From: Sodalis praecaptivus
GTDB lineage: Bacteria > Pseudomonadota > Gammaproteobacteria > Enterobacterales > Enterobacteriaceae
Length of the DNA stretch: 64,000 bases
Direction of reading: 5' to 3'
NCBI RefSeq assembly: GCF_000517425.1
Contig: NZ_CP006569.1
Span: forward strand, 2,046,001 to 2,110,000
Part shown: one piece after another, positions 47,804 through 57,848 of the stretch
Layout of the letters: each line of letters starts with the position of its first letter
Numbering within the stretch: the stretch's first letter is position 1
The notes under the pieces: generated by a model
Seen by the model: only the letters and a program-made list of their open reading frames with translations
Databases searched by the model: none
Told to the model about the DNA's origin: nothing
Translations under genes and position numbers: made by a program

Positions 47804-48439
47804 ATGAAAACAACCGTTTTGGCCGCGTCCGTGGCCGCTATTCTTTTTAGTCAACCCGTATTCGCCCACCAGGCCGGTGATTTTATCGCCCGTGCCGGCA
47901 GTATTACCGTCCGGCCCAGCGAGAGTTCGGATAATGTGTTGGGGCTGGGCGAGTTCAATGTCAGCAATAACACGCAACTGGGGCTGACCTTTGGTTATAT
48001 GATCACCGATAACATCGGTGTCGAGTTGTTGGCGGCGACGCCGTTCAGTCACCGCGTCGGGCTTAACAGCACCGGCAATATCGCCAAGGTCAAACAATTG
48101 CCGCCAAGCTTGATGGCGCAATATTATTTTGGCGATGCCCAAGACAAGCTGCGGCCCTATATCGGTATCGGCGTGAACTACACCACCTTTTATGATGCCC
48201 ATTTCAATCAGAAGGGCGAGGATCTCGGCTTAAGCGATTTGAGCTTGAAGCATTCCTGGGGTCTGGCCGGGCAGGCGGGGCTGGATTATAACGTCAGCGA
48301 TAACTGGCTGATTAATATGTCGGTGTGGTATATGGATATCGATACCGATGTCCGCTTCAAGGCCGGCGGTCAGCAGCAATCCATTCATACCGATATCAAT
48401 CCCTGGGCGTTTATGTTTGGCGTCGGCTATCGCTTCTGA
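47804..48439 (+). CDS. ompW: Outer-membrane protein OmpW
   Basis: Eight-stranded beta-barrel that forms a narrow hydrophobic channel; colicin S4 receptor in E. coli. 211 residues (E. coli 212). The signal peptide MKTTVLAASVAAILFSQPVFA is cleaved before HQAGDF; the protein ends FGVGYRF with the C-terminal aromatic residue. Start chosen at 47804, with GGAGCAGGG upstream. Two FNR boxes lie upstream, in line with the known anaerobic induction of ompW. Confidence 0.97.
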   Translation: MKTTVLAASVAAILFSQPVFAHQAGDFIARAGSITVRPSESSDNVLGLGEFNVSNNTQLGLTFGYMITDNIGVELLAATPFSHRVGLNSTGNIAKVKQLPPSLMAQYYFGDAQDKLRPYIGIGVNYTTFYDAHFNQKGEDLGLSDLSLKHSWGLAGQAGLDYNVSDNWLINMSVWYMDIDTDVRFKAGGQQQSIHTDINPWAFMFGVGYRF

Positions 48440-48458
48440 CGGCTTTCGGCCAAGAAAA

Positions 48459-48478
48459 GGGGGCGCCTGCGCGCCCCC
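48459..48478 (-). terminator. Terminator of the BON lipoprotein (and possibly ompW)
   Basis: GGGGGCGC, loop CTGC, GCGCCCCC. On the minus strand it is followed by TTTTCTT, so it fits the BON lipoprotein best; on the plus strand it lies 20 bp past ompW but has no T-run. Confidence 0.8.
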
Positions 48479-48505
48479 GGCTAACACCGCTAAACCTGAC
48501 GTGGG

Positions 48506-48820
48506 TTATTTGATTTGCATATCGTTTTCCACCGACTTCACGCCGGCCACGCCGCGCGCGGCCTGAACCGCCAGGCTGGCTTCGGAGGCGGACCCCACAA
48601 AACCGCTTAACTGCACGCGGCCTTTAAAGGTTTCGACATTGATTTCCCGCGCTTTCAGACGATCGTCGCGGACCAATTCCGATTTCACCTTCGCGGTGAT
48701 AACCGTATCGTCAATATAGCCGCCGGTTCCCTCAGACTTTGCGGTTGGCGCGCAACCGCTCAGCGCGAAGGCTAATAAAAGAGGGGTTAACAGGCTGGCG
48801 GCGACTTTCCACACGTTCAT
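48506..48820 (-). CDS. BON-domain lipoprotein (OsmY-like)
   Basis: 104 residues: a lipoprotein signal peptide with lipobox ALSGC (Cys23), then one BON domain with DDTVITAKVKSELVRDD and FKGRVQLSGFV, the typical start of OsmY/DolP-type domains that bind membranes. No Asp follows the Cys, so sorting to the outer membrane is likely. AAGGAGAG precedes the ATG. On the same strand as and 107 bp behind trpA, with its own terminator; probably unconnected to tryptophan synthesis. Confidence 0.93.
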   Translation of the reverse strand: MNVWKVAASLLTPLLLAFALSGCAPTAKSEGTGGYIDDTVITAKVKSELVRDDRLKAREINVETFKGRVQLSGFVGSASEASLAVQAARGVAGVKSVENDMQIK

Positions 48821-48927
48821 ATTCTCTCCTTGATGGAATGCGTTGTCGTTATTTATTCGGTTTTATCGCCGGCGCTTTGCGGGCGTCCGGCATTGACAGT
48901 GTTGCTGATAAAACGTGTTTGCGCCAG

Positions 48928-49734
48928 TCAGGAACGGGTGGCGGCCTTCATTTCGCGCACGAATTGCGCCAGTTTTTCCAGCATCAAAGCGGGATCATCC
49001 ACATGGTTTTCGATAATCCGCACAATGGCCGAGCCGGAGATGGCGCCGGCGGTACCGGCCTGCAAAGCGGATCGCACCTGATCGGGTTCGGAAATGCCGA
49101 ACCCCTGAAGGGTCGGCGCCGCGTGGTACGCCTTCAGGGTATTGACCAAATGCGCCAGCGGCGTATTGGCCCGTTTTTCGCTGCCGGTGACGCCGGCGCG
49201 CGAGAGCAGGTAGGTATACGCCCGGCCGTGGGAGGCGATTTCGCGCAGCAGATCATCGTCGGCGTTGGGCGGGCAGATAAAGATGGGCGCGACACCATGG
49301 CGCAACGCGGCTTGGCGAAACGGCAGACTCTCTTGCAGCGGCACGTCCGCCACCAGCACCGAGTCGACGCCGACGTCGGCGCAGCGGGCGTAGAAAGCGT
49401 CAATGCCGTCGTTGTACACCAAATTAGCGTACATCAGCAGGCCAATGGGTATCTCGGGGTATTTGGCGCGAATCGATGCCAGTATCTCAAAGCAGTGCGC
49501 CGGCGTGACGCCGGAGGCAAACGCGCGCAGGTTGGCGTTTTGGATAGTGGGGCCGTCCGCCAGCGGATCGGAAAACGGGATGCCCAACTCCAGCGCGTCG
49601 GCGCCGGCGTCGATGAGCGTATCGATGATTTGCAGCGAAAGCGCGGGGTTGGGATCGCCCAGCGTCACAAACGGCACGAAAGCACCTTCGTTGCGGGCCG
49701 CCAACCGGCCGAATAATTGCTGATAGCGTTCCAT
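48928..49734 (-). CDS. trpA: Tryptophan synthase alpha chain
   Basis: Cleaves indole-3-glycerol phosphate to indole, passed through a tunnel to TrpB. 268 residues, as in E. coli. Catalytic Glu49 ([10 protein letters not shown]) and Asp60 (SDPLADGPT) are present. Start chosen at 49734, one base after the trpB stop; the ribosome-binding site GAGGAG lies inside trpB, so the two are translationally coupled. Last gene of the trp operon. Confidence 0.98.
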   Translation of the reverse strand: MERYQQLFGRLAARNEGAFVPFVTLGDPNPALSLQIIDTLIDAGADALELGIPFSDPLADGPTIQNANLRAFASGVTPAHCFEILASIRAKYPEIPIGLLMYANLVYNDGIDAFYARCADVGVDSVLVADVPLQESLPFRQAALRHGVAPIFICPPNADDDLLREIASHGRAYTYLLSRAGVTGSEKRANTPLAHLVNTLKAYHAAPTLQGFGISEPDQVRSALQAGTAGAISGSAIVRIIENHVDDPALMLEKLAQFVREMKAATRS

Positions 49735-49735
49735 A

Positions 49736-50926
49736 TTAAATTTCTCCTCGCGCCGACAAAATATCATGAACGGTGAAAATATCTTTATCGCCGCGCCCGG
49801 ACAGGTTAACCACCAGGATCTGCTCTTTCTCCGGCTCCGCTTTAATCATCCGCAGCGCATGGGCCAGCGCGTGGGAGGATTCCAATGCGGGGATAATACC
49901 CTCATGGCGCGAGAGACGCCGGAAGGCGTCCAGGGCTTCTTCGTCGGTGACCGATACGTACTCGGCGCGGCCGATGCTATCAAGGTAAGCATGCTGGGGG
50001 CCCACCGACGGGAAATCCAGGCCGGCGGAGATGGAGTAGGACTCTTCAATCTGCCCCTCGGCGGACTGCATCATCGGCGATTTCATACCGAAGTAGATGC
50101 CGGTGCGGCCGTGTTTCAGCGACGCGCCGTGCTGGCCGGTTTCAATGCCCAGGCCGCCCGGCTCCACGCCTATCAAACGCACGTCGGGTTCATCGATGAA
50201 ATCTGCGAACATGCCGATGGCGTTAGAGCCGCCACCGACGCAGGCGATGACCGCATCCGGCAGGCGCTGCTCCTGCTCCTGCATCTGCGCGCGCGTCTCC
50301 TCGCCTATCATCCGCTGGAATTCGCGCACGATGGTCGGGAAGGGGTGCGGACCGGCGGCGGTGCCGAGCATGTAGTGCGCGCGTTCATAGCTGGCGGACC
50401 AGTCGCGCAACGCTTCGTTACAGGCGTCTTTCAGGGTGGAGGAGCCGCTGTGCACCGGAATGACCTCGGCGCCCATCAGCCGCATACGAAAGACGTTGGG
50501 GGACTGGCGTTCGATGTCTTTGGCGCCCATATAAATCCGGCATTTCAGCCCCAGCAGCGCCGAGGACAGGGCTGAGGCCACGCCGTGCTGGCCGGCGCCG
50601 GTTTCGGCGATAATTTCGGTTTTGCCCATCCGTTTGGCCAGCAGCGCCTGCCCCAGCACCTGATTAGTTTTATGGGCACCGCCGTGCAACAGATCTTCGC
50701 GTTTCAAATAAAGTTTGGTCCGGGTCCCGGCGGTCAGGTTGCGGCACAGCGTCAGCGGCGTCGGCCGACCGGCGTAATTCACCAGCAGATCGCTGAATTC
50801 GGCCTGGAACGCCGGGTCGCTCTGGGCGCTGACGAACGCCTCTTCCAGCTGAATGAGCGCAGGCATCAGGATTTGCGGCACGTACATGCCGCCAAACTCG
50901 CCAAAATAGGGATTAAGTCGTGTCAT
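49736..50926 (-). CDS. trpB: Tryptophan synthase beta chain
   Basis: Pyridoxal-phosphate enzyme joining indole and serine to give tryptophan. 396 residues (E. coli 397). The cofactor Lys is Lys86 in GGAHKTNQV; the substrate loop is ETGAGQHG; the phosphate-binding GGGSNAIG follows. 33 bp downstream of trpCF. Confidence 0.99.
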   Translation of the reverse strand: MTRLNPYFGEFGGMYVPQILMPALIQLEEAFVSAQSDPAFQAEFSDLLVNYAGRPTPLTLCRNLTAGTRTKLYLKREDLLHGGAHKTNQVLGQALLAKRMGKTEIIAETGAGQHGVASALSSALLGLKCRIYMGAKDIERQSPNVFRMRLMGAEVIPVHSGSSTLKDACNEALRDWSASYERAHYMLGTAAGPHPFPTIVREFQRMIGEETRAQMQEQEQRLPDAVIACVGGGSNAIGMFADFIDEPDVRLIGVEPGGLGIETGQHGASLKHGRTGIYFGMKSPMMQSAEGQIEESYSISAGLDFPSVGPQHAYLDSIGRAEYVSVTDEEALDAFRRLSRHEGIIPALESSHALAHALRMIKAEPEKEQILVVNLSGRGDKDIFTVHDILSARGEI

Positions 50927-50959
50927 GCTCTGTTGTCTCTCACGGTGTCAGGCTGATGG

Positions 50960-52318
50960 TTAATAGGCGCGCAGCGTCTGAAATACCGTAGCCAATTTAT
51001 GATGATCTTTAATACCCGGCGCGCTTTCTACGCCAGAGTTGAAATCCAGTCCTGCGCAGCCGAGGCGCGCCGCGGCCACGCAGTTATCCGCCGCCAGACC
51101 GCCCGCCAGCATCACGTTGTCCAGCGTCGCTCCGTTTAACAGCGACCAGTCAAAAGGCTTGCCGCTGCCGCCGCCGTTATCGAGCACATAGCGATCCACC
51201 TGGGCCAGATCGCGTGCCGGCAGGGCGTGGCGCATATCCAGCGCTTTCCAGATGCGGCAGTCGGGCGGCAGAGCCTGACGCAGCGCGTCGATGTAGGCCT
51301 GATCTTCGCCGCCGTGCAGCTGGACCGCCGCCAGCGACAGCGCGCTGGCTTTCGCGGCGACCTCGCTCACCGGCGCATCGCGAAACACCCCGACATAGCG
51401 AAGCGGGGCGCCGGCCATCACGGCGCGGGCGGTGTCTTCCTCCACATAGCGCGGGGAGCCGGGGACAAAAATCAGTCCGCCGTAGAGCGCGCCGGCCTCC
51501 AGGGCGGCGCGGGCATCGGCGGCGCGGGTAAGGCCGCAGACTTTGTTTTCCCCGAGCAGCACCCGGCGTACCGCCATCGTCAAGTCGGGTTCGGCCATCA
51601 GCGCGCTGCCGATCAAAAAGCCATTGGCGTAGTGGCTGAGTTCGCGCACCTGGCGATAATGATTGATGCCGGACTCGCTGATGACCGTGACGCCGGCCGG
51701 CAGACGCGGGCCCAGGGTGCGGGTGCGGTTCAAATCGATAGACAGATCGCGTAAATCGCGATTATTGATTCCCACCACTTTTGCTTCCAGCGCAATCGCG
51801 CGCTGCCGCTCGTCGTCGCTGATGACCTCGGTCAACACGCCCATGTTCAGGCTATGGGCCACCGCCGCCAGCTCGCGGTAGGTGTCGTCGTCAAGGACAG
51901 ACAACATCAGCAGAATCGCGTCCGCCTGATGCAGCCGCGCCAGATAAATCTGCCACGGATCGATGATGAAATCTTTACATAATACCGGCTGGCTCACCGT
52001 GCGGCTCACCTGGCGCAGAAAATCGAAGCTGCCCTGGAAATATTTCTCGTCGGTCAGTACCGAAATAGCGGAGGCGTAATGCCGGTAAACGCCCGCGATA
52101 GCGACCGGGTCAAAATCGGCGCGGATAAGGCCTTTGGACGGCGACGCCTTTTTGCATTCCAGGATAAACGCCGTGCGGGTACCGGACAGCGCGTGATAAA
52201 AACTGCGCGTGCTGGGTTGCACCTGATGACGGAAACTCTCCAGCGGTTGCAGCCGTTTACGCTCGGCTACCCATTCATATTTGTCTGCGACGATCTTCGC
52301 AAGTACCGTGTCCTGCAT
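50960..52318 (-). CDS. trpC: Bifunctional indole-glycerol-phosphate synthase / PRA isomerase
   Basis: One protein carrying TrpC (N-terminal) and TrpF (C-terminal), 452 residues, as in E. coli. TrpC part: ECKKASPSKGLIR with catalytic Lys, VLCKDFIIDPWQIYLAR and GINNRDLRDLSIDL. TrpF part starts near VCGLTRAADA with the catalytic Cys, and has LAAVQLHGGED and GLDFNSGVESAPGIKD. Starts seven bases after trpD. Confidence 0.98.
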   Translation of the reverse strand: MQDTVLAKIVADKYEWVAERKRLQPLESFRHQVQPSTRSFYHALSGTRTAFILECKKASPSKGLIRADFDPVAIAGVYRHYASAISVLTDEKYFQGSFDFLRQVSRTVSQPVLCKDFIIDPWQIYLARLHQADAILLMLSVLDDDTYRELAAVAHSLNMGVLTEVISDDERQRAIALEAKVVGINNRDLRDLSIDLNRTRTLGPRLPAGVTVISESGINHYRQVRELSHYANGFLIGSALMAEPDLTMAVRRVLLGENKVCGLTRAADARAALEAGALYGGLIFVPGSPRYVEEDTARAVMAGAPLRYVGVFRDAPVSEVAAKASALSLAAVQLHGGEDQAYIDALRQALPPDCRIWKALDMRHALPARDLAQVDRYVLDNGGGSGKPFDWSLLNGATLDNVMLAGGLAADNCVAAARLGCAGLDFNSGVESAPGIKDHHKLATVFQTLRAY

Positions 52319-52325
52319 GACTTTC

Positions 52326-53324
52326 TTATCCTCTTGCTGCCAGGGCCATCACGCGCGCATAGGGGGCACCGCTGTGAATTTCCTCCAGCGCCCGATGGGT
52401 GTTGTCACGGAGATTTTCCTGCCCGAACAATTTGAGCAGCAGGGCCACGTTGGCGGCGACGGCGGATTCATGCGCGTGTTCACCTTTACCTTGTAACAAA
52501 CGCGCCAAAATGTCACGGTTTTCTTCCGGCGACCCCCCGCGTAGCGCCTCTGCCGGCTGGGGCGACAGGCCGAAATCCGCCGCGCTCAGGGTGTAACTTT
52601 CAATCGCGCCGTCACGCAGCTCCGCCACCTGGGTCGGCGCGTGCAGCGCCACCTCGTCCATGCCGCCGCCGTGGACCACCGCGGCGCGCTGGTAGCCCAG
52701 CACGCGCAGCGTTTCGGCGATGGGCAATACCAATTCCGGGCTGTAGACGCCAATCAGCGCCAGCGGCGGACGGGCCGGGTTAATCAGCGGCCCCAGCACA
52801 TTAAACAGGGTACGGGTCTTCAACAGTTGCCGTACCGGCATCGCGTGACGGAAGCCGGAATGATACTGCGGCGCGAACAAAAAACACATGCCCAGTTCAT
52901 CCAACGCCTGGCGCGACAGCGCCGCCGGCATATCCAGCCGGATGCCGAACGCCGCCAGCAGGTCGGAAGAACCCGAGCGGCTGGATACGCTGCGGTTGCC
53001 GTGCTTGGCCACCCGGGCGCCGCAGCCGGCGGCGACGATGGCGCTGGCGGTGGAGATATTGATGCTATTGCTGCCGTCGCCGCCGGTACCGACGATATCG
53101 GCAAAAGGATAATCGGGACGCGGAAACGGGCTGGCGTCGGCCAGCAGCGCACCGGCGGCGCCGGCGATTTCCTCCGGGTATTCGCCGCGCACTTTCATGC
53201 TGATAAGGGCGGCCGCCAGCTGTTCCGGCGCCAATTGCCCTTGAATGATGGCCCCGAACAGCTGCTGGCTTTGTTCACGGCTGATTCGTCCGCCCTGGTA
53301 GAGATGTTCCAGTATCGCTTGCAT
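52326..53324 (-). CDS. trpD: Anthranilate phosphoribosyltransferase
   Basis: Transfers phosphoribosyl to anthranilate. 332 residues with the PRPP loop [14 protein letters not shown] and the conserved [15 protein letters not shown]. It is a free-standing protein: in E. coli this domain is fused behind TrpG. It starts 16 bp after the trpG stop, which fits the split arrangement of Serratia and Yersinia. Confidence 0.98.
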   Translation of the reverse strand: MQAILEHLYQGGRISREQSQQLFGAIIQGQLAPEQLAAALISMKVRGEYPEEIAGAAGALLADASPFPRPDYPFADIVGTGGDGSNSINISTASAIVAAGCGARVAKHGNRSVSSRSGSSDLLAAFGIRLDMPAALSRQALDELGMCFLFAPQYHSGFRHAMPVRQLLKTRTLFNVLGPLINPARPPLALIGVYSPELVLPIAETLRVLGYQRAAVVHGGGMDEVALHAPTQVAELRDGAIESYTLSAADFGLSPQPAEALRGGSPEENRDILARLLQGKGEHAHESAVAANVALLLKLFGQENLRDNTHRALEEIHSGAPYARVMALAARG

Positions 53325-53340
53325 AAAAAGGTCCTTGTGG

Positions 53341-53919
53341 TTACGCCAGCGCCCAAGCGAGCGTTTGATTTAACAAATGTGCGCCTTGGGTGGTTAAAAT
53401 GGATTCAGGGTGGAATTGGAAGCCGCAGATGCGATCGGCGTCATTGCGTACCGCCATCACCATGTCGTTATAGTGGGCGTTAACCGTCAGCGAGTCCGGT
53501 ACCTGACTGCCGACCAGCGAATGATAGCGCGCCACCGGCAGCGGATTCGGCAGACCGGCGAACATGCCCTGATTGTCGTGGCGGATAGGCGAGGCTTTAC
53601 CGTGCAAAATTTCGCCCGCCTGGCCGACGTGGCCGCCGTAGGCTTCCACTATCGCCTGATGCCCCAGGCAGATGCCGATGATCGGTAACCGGCCGCGCAG
53701 TTGAGTGAGCAGTGCCGGCATACAGCCGGCCTGGGCCGGTGCGCCGGGCCCCGGCGACAGCATCAGGATCGGATTTTCCATTTCGCTGAGCGCCCGCGTG
53801 ATCAGTGCGGCCGGCAGCCGGTTGCGGTAAATCACCACCCGATGATCGTTGGCGCGCAGTTGATCCACCAAATTATAGGTAAATGAGTCGATGTTATCGA
53901 GTAACAGGATGTCGGCCAT
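53341..53919 (-). CDS. trpG: Anthranilate synthase glutamine amidotransferase subunit
   Basis: Class I glutaminase that feeds ammonia to TrpE. 192 residues. The catalytic triad is Cys84 (GICLGHQ), His170 and Glu172 (FQFHPES); the oxyanion loop LSPGPGAP is present. Start overlaps the trpE stop by one base (TGATG), so translation is coupled and gives equal subunits. Not fused to TrpD, unlike E. coli. Confidence 0.98.
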   Translation of the reverse strand: MADILLLDNIDSFTYNLVDQLRANDHRVVIYRNRLPAALITRALSEMENPILMLSPGPGAPAQAGCMPALLTQLRGRLPIIGICLGHQAIVEAYGGHVGQAGEILHGKASPIRHDNQGMFAGLPNPLPVARYHSLVGSQVPDSLTVNAHYNDMVMAVRNDADRICGFQFHPESILTTQGAHLLNQTLAWALA

Positions 53920-55487
53920 CAGAACAGCTCCTTTGCGTCGTGGGCGGTAGCAATGGCGCGCAAAACGGCGCGTGCTTTGTTGCGGCTTTCGTCGGCTTCC
54001 GCCTGGGGCACGGAATCCAGTACCACGCCCGCCCCGGCCTGTACCGTGGCGATGCCGTCTTCGACATAGGCGGAACGGATGACGATGCAGGTATCGAGCG
54101 CGCCGGCGGCGGTGAAATACCCTATCGCGCCGCCGTAGCTGCCGCGGCGTTCGCCTTCGGCTTCGGCGATAAGCTGCATCGCCCGGACCTTCGGCGCCCC
54201 GCTCAGGGTGCCCATGTTCATGCAGGCGCGGTAGGCGTGCAGCACGTCAAGGTCGGCGCGCAGCTGGCCTACCACCCGCGACACCAAATGCATCACGAAG
54301 GAGTAGCGATCGACTTTGGTCAGATCGGCCACATAGCGGGTGCCCGGCTCGCAGATACGCGCCAGATCGTTGCGCGCCAGGTCCACCAGCATCAGATGTT
54401 CGGCCAGCTCTTTATGGTCGGCGCGCATTTCCAGCTCGATACGGCTGTCGAGATCGGCATCGAGCGTGCCGTCGGCGCGGCGACCGCGGGGGCGGGTGCC
54501 GGCGATGGGGTAAATTTCAATCTGCCCGGAGTCGGGGGCGTATTTCAACGAGCTTTCCGGCGAGGCGCCGAACAGGGTAAAGTCATTGTCCTGCATGAAA
54601 AACATATACGGGCTGGGATTGCTTTTCTTCAACGTATGATAGGCGGCGAGCGCCGAAGGACAGGGGAGGGAGAAACGCCGCGACGGCACCACCTGGAAAA
54701 TTTCCCCCTCGCGGATCGCCTGCTGCATGCGGCGCACGATTTGGCCGTACTCCTCGTCGCTCTGGCTGCAGGTCAACGTCATGGTGTCGATGACCTGATG
54801 CGGGATCGGTTCCGGCGCCTGGGTAAGCTGATGCTGTAATTGCTCAAGCCGGTGCTGCAACCGCTGCTTTTCCGCCGCATTGGCGCTGAACAGGCTGCAC
54901 TGCAATTCGCAGGTCTGCTGCTGATGATCGAGGATCAGCAGCGTTTCGGCGAGATAGAAACAGTAGTCGGGGCAGCGCTGGCCAGGACGCAGCGGCGGCA
55001 GGGATTCAAAGCCCGCGACCAGATCATAGGCGAACAGGCCGCCGACAAACATCGCTTTCGGCGCGTCCGGCGGCTGGCCAACCAGCGTCAACAGCAGGCG
55101 CAAACAGTCAAAAACCGACAACGAGCGCAGGCGGGCGTCCTCATCCACGGCCTGTTCCGTCTCCGGGAAGGTTAACTCGCGGCCGTAGGGGTGGGTAATG
55201 ACCGTGACCTGCTGCGGCAAAGCGGCGTCCAGAAGCGGCAACAGCGCGGCGCCGTTGGCGCTCAGCGCCTGCAGCGTGACGGTCTGGCCGAGGGCGGTGA
55301 TACGCAGCGCGCTATCGACAACCATCATACTTTCGAGATCATGCTTCTTATCAATCTCGGCCGATTCCAGCAGCAGTGTCGCGGGACGGGCGCCGCACAA
55401 CTGGTTGAACATCGCCGTAGGGTCGGGACGGTAAGGGGCCTGCGCGTGCAGCAATTCTATCTGGTACTGGCTGGTTGGCATTTGCAT
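53919..55487 (-). CDS. trpE: Anthranilate synthase component I
   Basis: Turns chorismate and ammonia into anthranilate; the feedback-controlled first step. 522 residues (E. coli 520). The Trp-binding motif LLLESAEID is at about residues 38-46; the chorismate-binding domain has [20 protein letters not shown] and [13 protein letters not shown]. Start chosen at 55487, eight bases after AGGAA; the frame continues upstream through the leader hairpin, which is not used. First structural gene of the operon. Confidence 0.98.
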   Translation of the reverse strand: MQMPTSQYQIELLHAQAPYRPDPTAMFNQLCGARPATLLLESAEIDKKHDLESMMVVDSALRITALGQTVTLQALSANGAALLPLLDAALPQQVTVITHPYGRELTFPETEQAVDEDARLRSLSVFDCLRLLLTLVGQPPDAPKAMFVGGLFAYDLVAGFESLPPLRPGQRCPDYCFYLAETLLILDHQQQTCELQCSLFSANAAEKQRLQHRLEQLQHQLTQAPEPIPHQVIDTMTLTCSQSDEEYGQIVRRMQQAIREGEIFQVVPSRRFSLPCPSALAAYHTLKKSNPSPYMFFMQDNDFTLFGASPESSLKYAPDSGQIEIYPIAGTRPRGRRADGTLDADLDSRIELEMRADHKELAEHLMLVDLARNDLARICEPGTRYVADLTKVDRYSFVMHLVSRVVGQLRADLDVLHAYRACMNMGTLSGAPKVRAMQLIAEAEGERRGSYGGAIGYFTAAGALDTCIVIRSAYVEDGIATVQAGAGVVLDSVPQAEADESRNKARAVLRAIATAHDAKELF

Positions 55488-55513
55488 TATCTGATTTCCT
55501 GATTGTCGCCCAT

Positions 55514-55539
55514 GAAAAAGCCCGCTGATGCAGCGGGCT
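55514..55539 (-). terminator. trp attenuator
   Basis: On the minus strand AGCCCGCTG, loop CAT, CAGCGGGCT, then TTTTTC, between the leader peptide and trpE. This is the intrinsic terminator used when tryptophan is plentiful. Confidence 0.93.
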
Positions 55540-55589
55540 AGTGGGGTCTTGCTCTGTCTGATGACAGCGACGCATGATAACACCACCCG

Positions 55590-55640
55590 CTAAAGGGAGG
55601 TGCGCCACCAGCGAAGCAGTACGGTTATAGATGTCATCAT
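55590..55640 (-). CDS. trpL: trp operon leader peptide
   Basis: Sixteen codons: MMTSITVLLRWWRTSL. Tandem Trp codons (TGGTGG, 55605-55610 as CCACCA on the plus strand) are followed by Arg-Thr-Ser, as in E. coli trpL (...GWWRTS). It lies between the trp promoter and the attenuator, so ribosome stalling at the Trp codons would release the terminator. A second ATG directly after the first may be the real start. Confidence 0.9.
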   Translation of the reverse strand: MMTSITVLLRWWRTSL

Positions 55641-55671
55641 TTTTAGCATCTCGAAGGCGTGTGTTTAACTG

Positions 55672-55706
55672 CGTACTAGTAAACTAGTTCAGAGATAAAA
55701 AGTCAA
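55672..55706 (-). promoter_or_regulatory. trp promoter and TrpR operator
   Basis: -35 TTGACT (55701-55706), 17-bp spacer, -10 TTTACT (55678-55683). The operator TGAACTAGTTTACTAGTACG (55672-55691) overlaps the -10 and differs at two positions from the E. coli operator as remembered. The CTAGTttACTAG palindrome is intact. Confidence 0.92.
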
Positions 55707-55816
55707 CCTTAATGGTAGCGCTGACGAAAATAAATCCACTAGTTCGATTCAGCTCGGTTTACCGCTATCATGGAGGGCAATGAAACCATAGGCAGACTCC
55801 CTTGACAGCACAACCG

Positions 55817-56704
55817 ATGACATCCCCCCTACGGGTGATTTATGACCTGCACAGCCATACCACCGCCTCCGATGGCCTGCTCACGCCCCGGGAGCTGGTG
55901 GTGCGCGCCCAGGCGATGGGCGTCACGGTGCTGGCGATAACCGATCATGATACCGTTGCTGGCCTCGCGCCTGCCCGGGAGGCGATTGCGGCGCTGCGCT
56001 TGCCGCTTAACCTGGTGGCGGGGGTGGAGATTTCCACCCTCTGGCAACACCACGAAATTCATATAGTCGGATTGGGCATGGCGCCTTCTCACCCGGCGCT
56101 AACGACGCTTTTGGCATCACAGCGCGCGCATCGCCTGGCGCGCGCGCGGGCCATCGCCGAGAGGCTGGTAAAGGCGGGTATTCATGATCCCTGGCACGGG
56201 GCCAGACAACTGGCGCAGGACGATCTGGTCACCCGCGGCCATTTCGCGCGCTATCTGGTGAGCCTGGGCGTGGCCAGCAACGTCGCCAACGTGTTTAAAA
56301 AATATTTGTCGCGGGGGAAAACCGGCTATGTCCCGCCACAGTGGTGTACAATAGAAGAAGCGATTGAAGCGATCCACCTAGCAGGGGGACAGGCGGTAGT
56401 GGCGCACCCGGGGCGTTATCAACTCTCGGCCAAGTGGTTGAAACGGTTGCTGGCGCAGTTTGCCGCCGCCGGCGGTGACGCCATGGAAGTCGCCCAGTGT
56501 CAGCAGTCGCCGCAGGAAAGGAGTCAGCTTGCGGGCTACGCCCGTGATTATCACCTTCTTGCTTCACAAGGGTCCGATTTTCATCAACCCTGCGCATGGA
56601 TTGAGCTGGGTCGCAAGTTGTGGCTGCCGGGAGGGGTTGAGCCGGTATGGCGTGACTGGCCTGTGTTGCCTGCCGCCCATCCCCCCGCCACCGCAGAGGG
56701 ATAA
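55817..56704 (+). CDS. trpH: TrpH/RNase AM, PHP-domain nuclease
   Basis: PHP-family phosphoesterase; the E. coli protein (YciV, Rnm) is a 5'-3' exonuclease that trims rRNA 5' ends and acts on 3',5'-bisphosphates. 295 residues from the ATG at 55817; a TTG five codons earlier is in frame. Metal motifs: YDLHSHTTASDG, ITDHDTVAG, VEISTL, AHPGRY and SQGSDFHQP. Divergent from the trp operon and 52 bp ahead of yciO. Confidence 0.94.
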   Translation: MTSPLRVIYDLHSHTTASDGLLTPRELVVRAQAMGVTVLAITDHDTVAGLAPAREAIAALRLPLNLVAGVEISTLWQHHEIHIVGLGMAPSHPALTTLLASQRAHRLARARAIAERLVKAGIHDPWHGARQLAQDDLVTRGHFARYLVSLGVASNVANVFKKYLSRGKTGYVPPQWCTIEEAIEAIHLAGGQAVVAHPGRYQLSAKWLKRLLAQFAAAGGDAMEVAQCQQSPQERSQLAGYARDYHLLASQGSDFHQPCAWIELGRKLWLPGGVEPVWRDWPVLPAAHPPATAEG

Positions 56705-56756
56705 ACCTGGCAGCCCGTGTCCTTTGCCGGCCGCCCTAATAAGGAGTGTTTGATTA

Positions 56757-57377
56757 ATGAGTCAGTTTTTTACCCTTCATCCGGATAATCCGCAGCCGCG
56801 TCTGGTCAGCCAGGCGGTTGATTTGCTGCGCAAAGGCGCGGTCATCGTCTATCCTACCGACTCCGGTTACGCCTTGGGCTGCCAGCTTGAAGACAAAACG
56901 GCCATGGAGCGCATTTGTCGCATTCGCCAGTTGGACGGCCATCACAATTTTACGCTGGTCTGCCGCGATCTTTCTGAATTATCCACCTATGCGCAGGTAG
57001 ACAATCAGGCGTTCAGGCTGATGAAAAATAATACCCCCGGCAAATATACCTTTATCCTGAAGGCCACCAAGGAAGTGCCGCGTAGGCTGATGAGCGACAA
57101 ACGCAAAACCATCGGCCTGCGCGTGCCGTCGAACCCCATCGCGCTGGCGCTGCTTGAGGCGCTGGATGAACCGATGATGTCCACCACCTTAATGCTGCCG
57201 GGCAATGATTTTGCTGAATCCGATCCGGAGTCTATTCGCGACCATCTGGGTAAACAGGTGGATCTGGTCATCCACGGCGGTTTCCTCGGCCAGCAACCGA
57301 CCACGGTCATCGATCTGACCGACCCGGCGCCGCGGGTGGTACGCCAGGGGGTGGGCGATGTCTCGCCGTTTTTGTGA
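56757..57377 (+). CDS. yciO: YciO, Sua5/YrdC-family protein
   Basis: Paralogue of the TsaC/YrdC threonylcarbamoyl-AMP synthase family. 206 residues, as in E. coli. KxR and SxN motifs of the family are visible as KRKTIGLRVPSNP. Function is uncertain; it does not simply replace TsaC in E. coli. AAGGAGTG precedes the ATG. Same strand as trpH, 52 bp apart. Confidence 0.95.
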   Translation: MSQFFTLHPDNPQPRLVSQAVDLLRKGAVIVYPTDSGYALGCQLEDKTAMERICRIRQLDGHHNFTLVCRDLSELSTYAQVDNQAFRLMKNNTPGKYTFILKATKEVPRRLMSDKRKTIGLRVPSNPIALALLEALDEPMMSTTLMLPGNDFAESDPESIRDHLGKQVDLVIHGGFLGQQPTTVIDLTDPAPRVVRQGVGDVSPFL

Positions 57378-57848
57378 GGCAAGCGGCGGCGAGTGGGGCG
57401 CTGATAAACTGACTGCAGGCTAGGGCGGCGCCGAGATGCTCTCCCGTAGCGTGATTGCACAGGCCGCCGGCGGCTGAGCTCCCGCTCGTTGCAGTCAGCG
57501 GCATCTCCGCCGATGGGCTTAGCGTCGTGCTGGCGCGGCGCAAAGGATTGCCCGCCGACGGGCGCAGGGGGTGAGCAGTGGCTGAGCGTCGAGGGAGGCA
57601 GGTGCCGTACAAAGCAATGACCCCGGCTCGAGAACCGTTACCGCAAGACAGAGCGGCCGCTCGTAATCTTACTGCCGCGGCGGTGACGGACGCGGCCTCG
57701 TTTCACCCAGCAATGCTCGCGCGGGCGAATAAAGCTTACAGCGGGTAGTGTATTGCTGTATAATGGCGCAAGTGATTTAAGTTAACTCATTGATTTTAAT
57801 GTATTTACATCCATCTGACGCCTGTGAAGGCGACATGCGAGGTTCGCC
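57378..57848. other. Gap upstream of rluB; yciQ absent
   Basis: 471 bp, GC-rich, no supported gene. E. coli has the large membrane gene yciQ here; no trace was recognised. The last 115 bp are AT-rich and contain the rluB promoter. Confidence 0.7.
57735..57764 (+). promoter_or_regulatory. Candidate rluB promoter
   Basis: CTTACA (57735-57740), 18-bp spacer, perfect TATAAT (57759-57764), leaving an ~80-nt leader before the rluB ATG. Confidence 0.6.

Noticed and set aside
53883-54839. 318-codon plus-strand frame antisense to trpE
   Set aside because: Shadow of trpE; no independent support.
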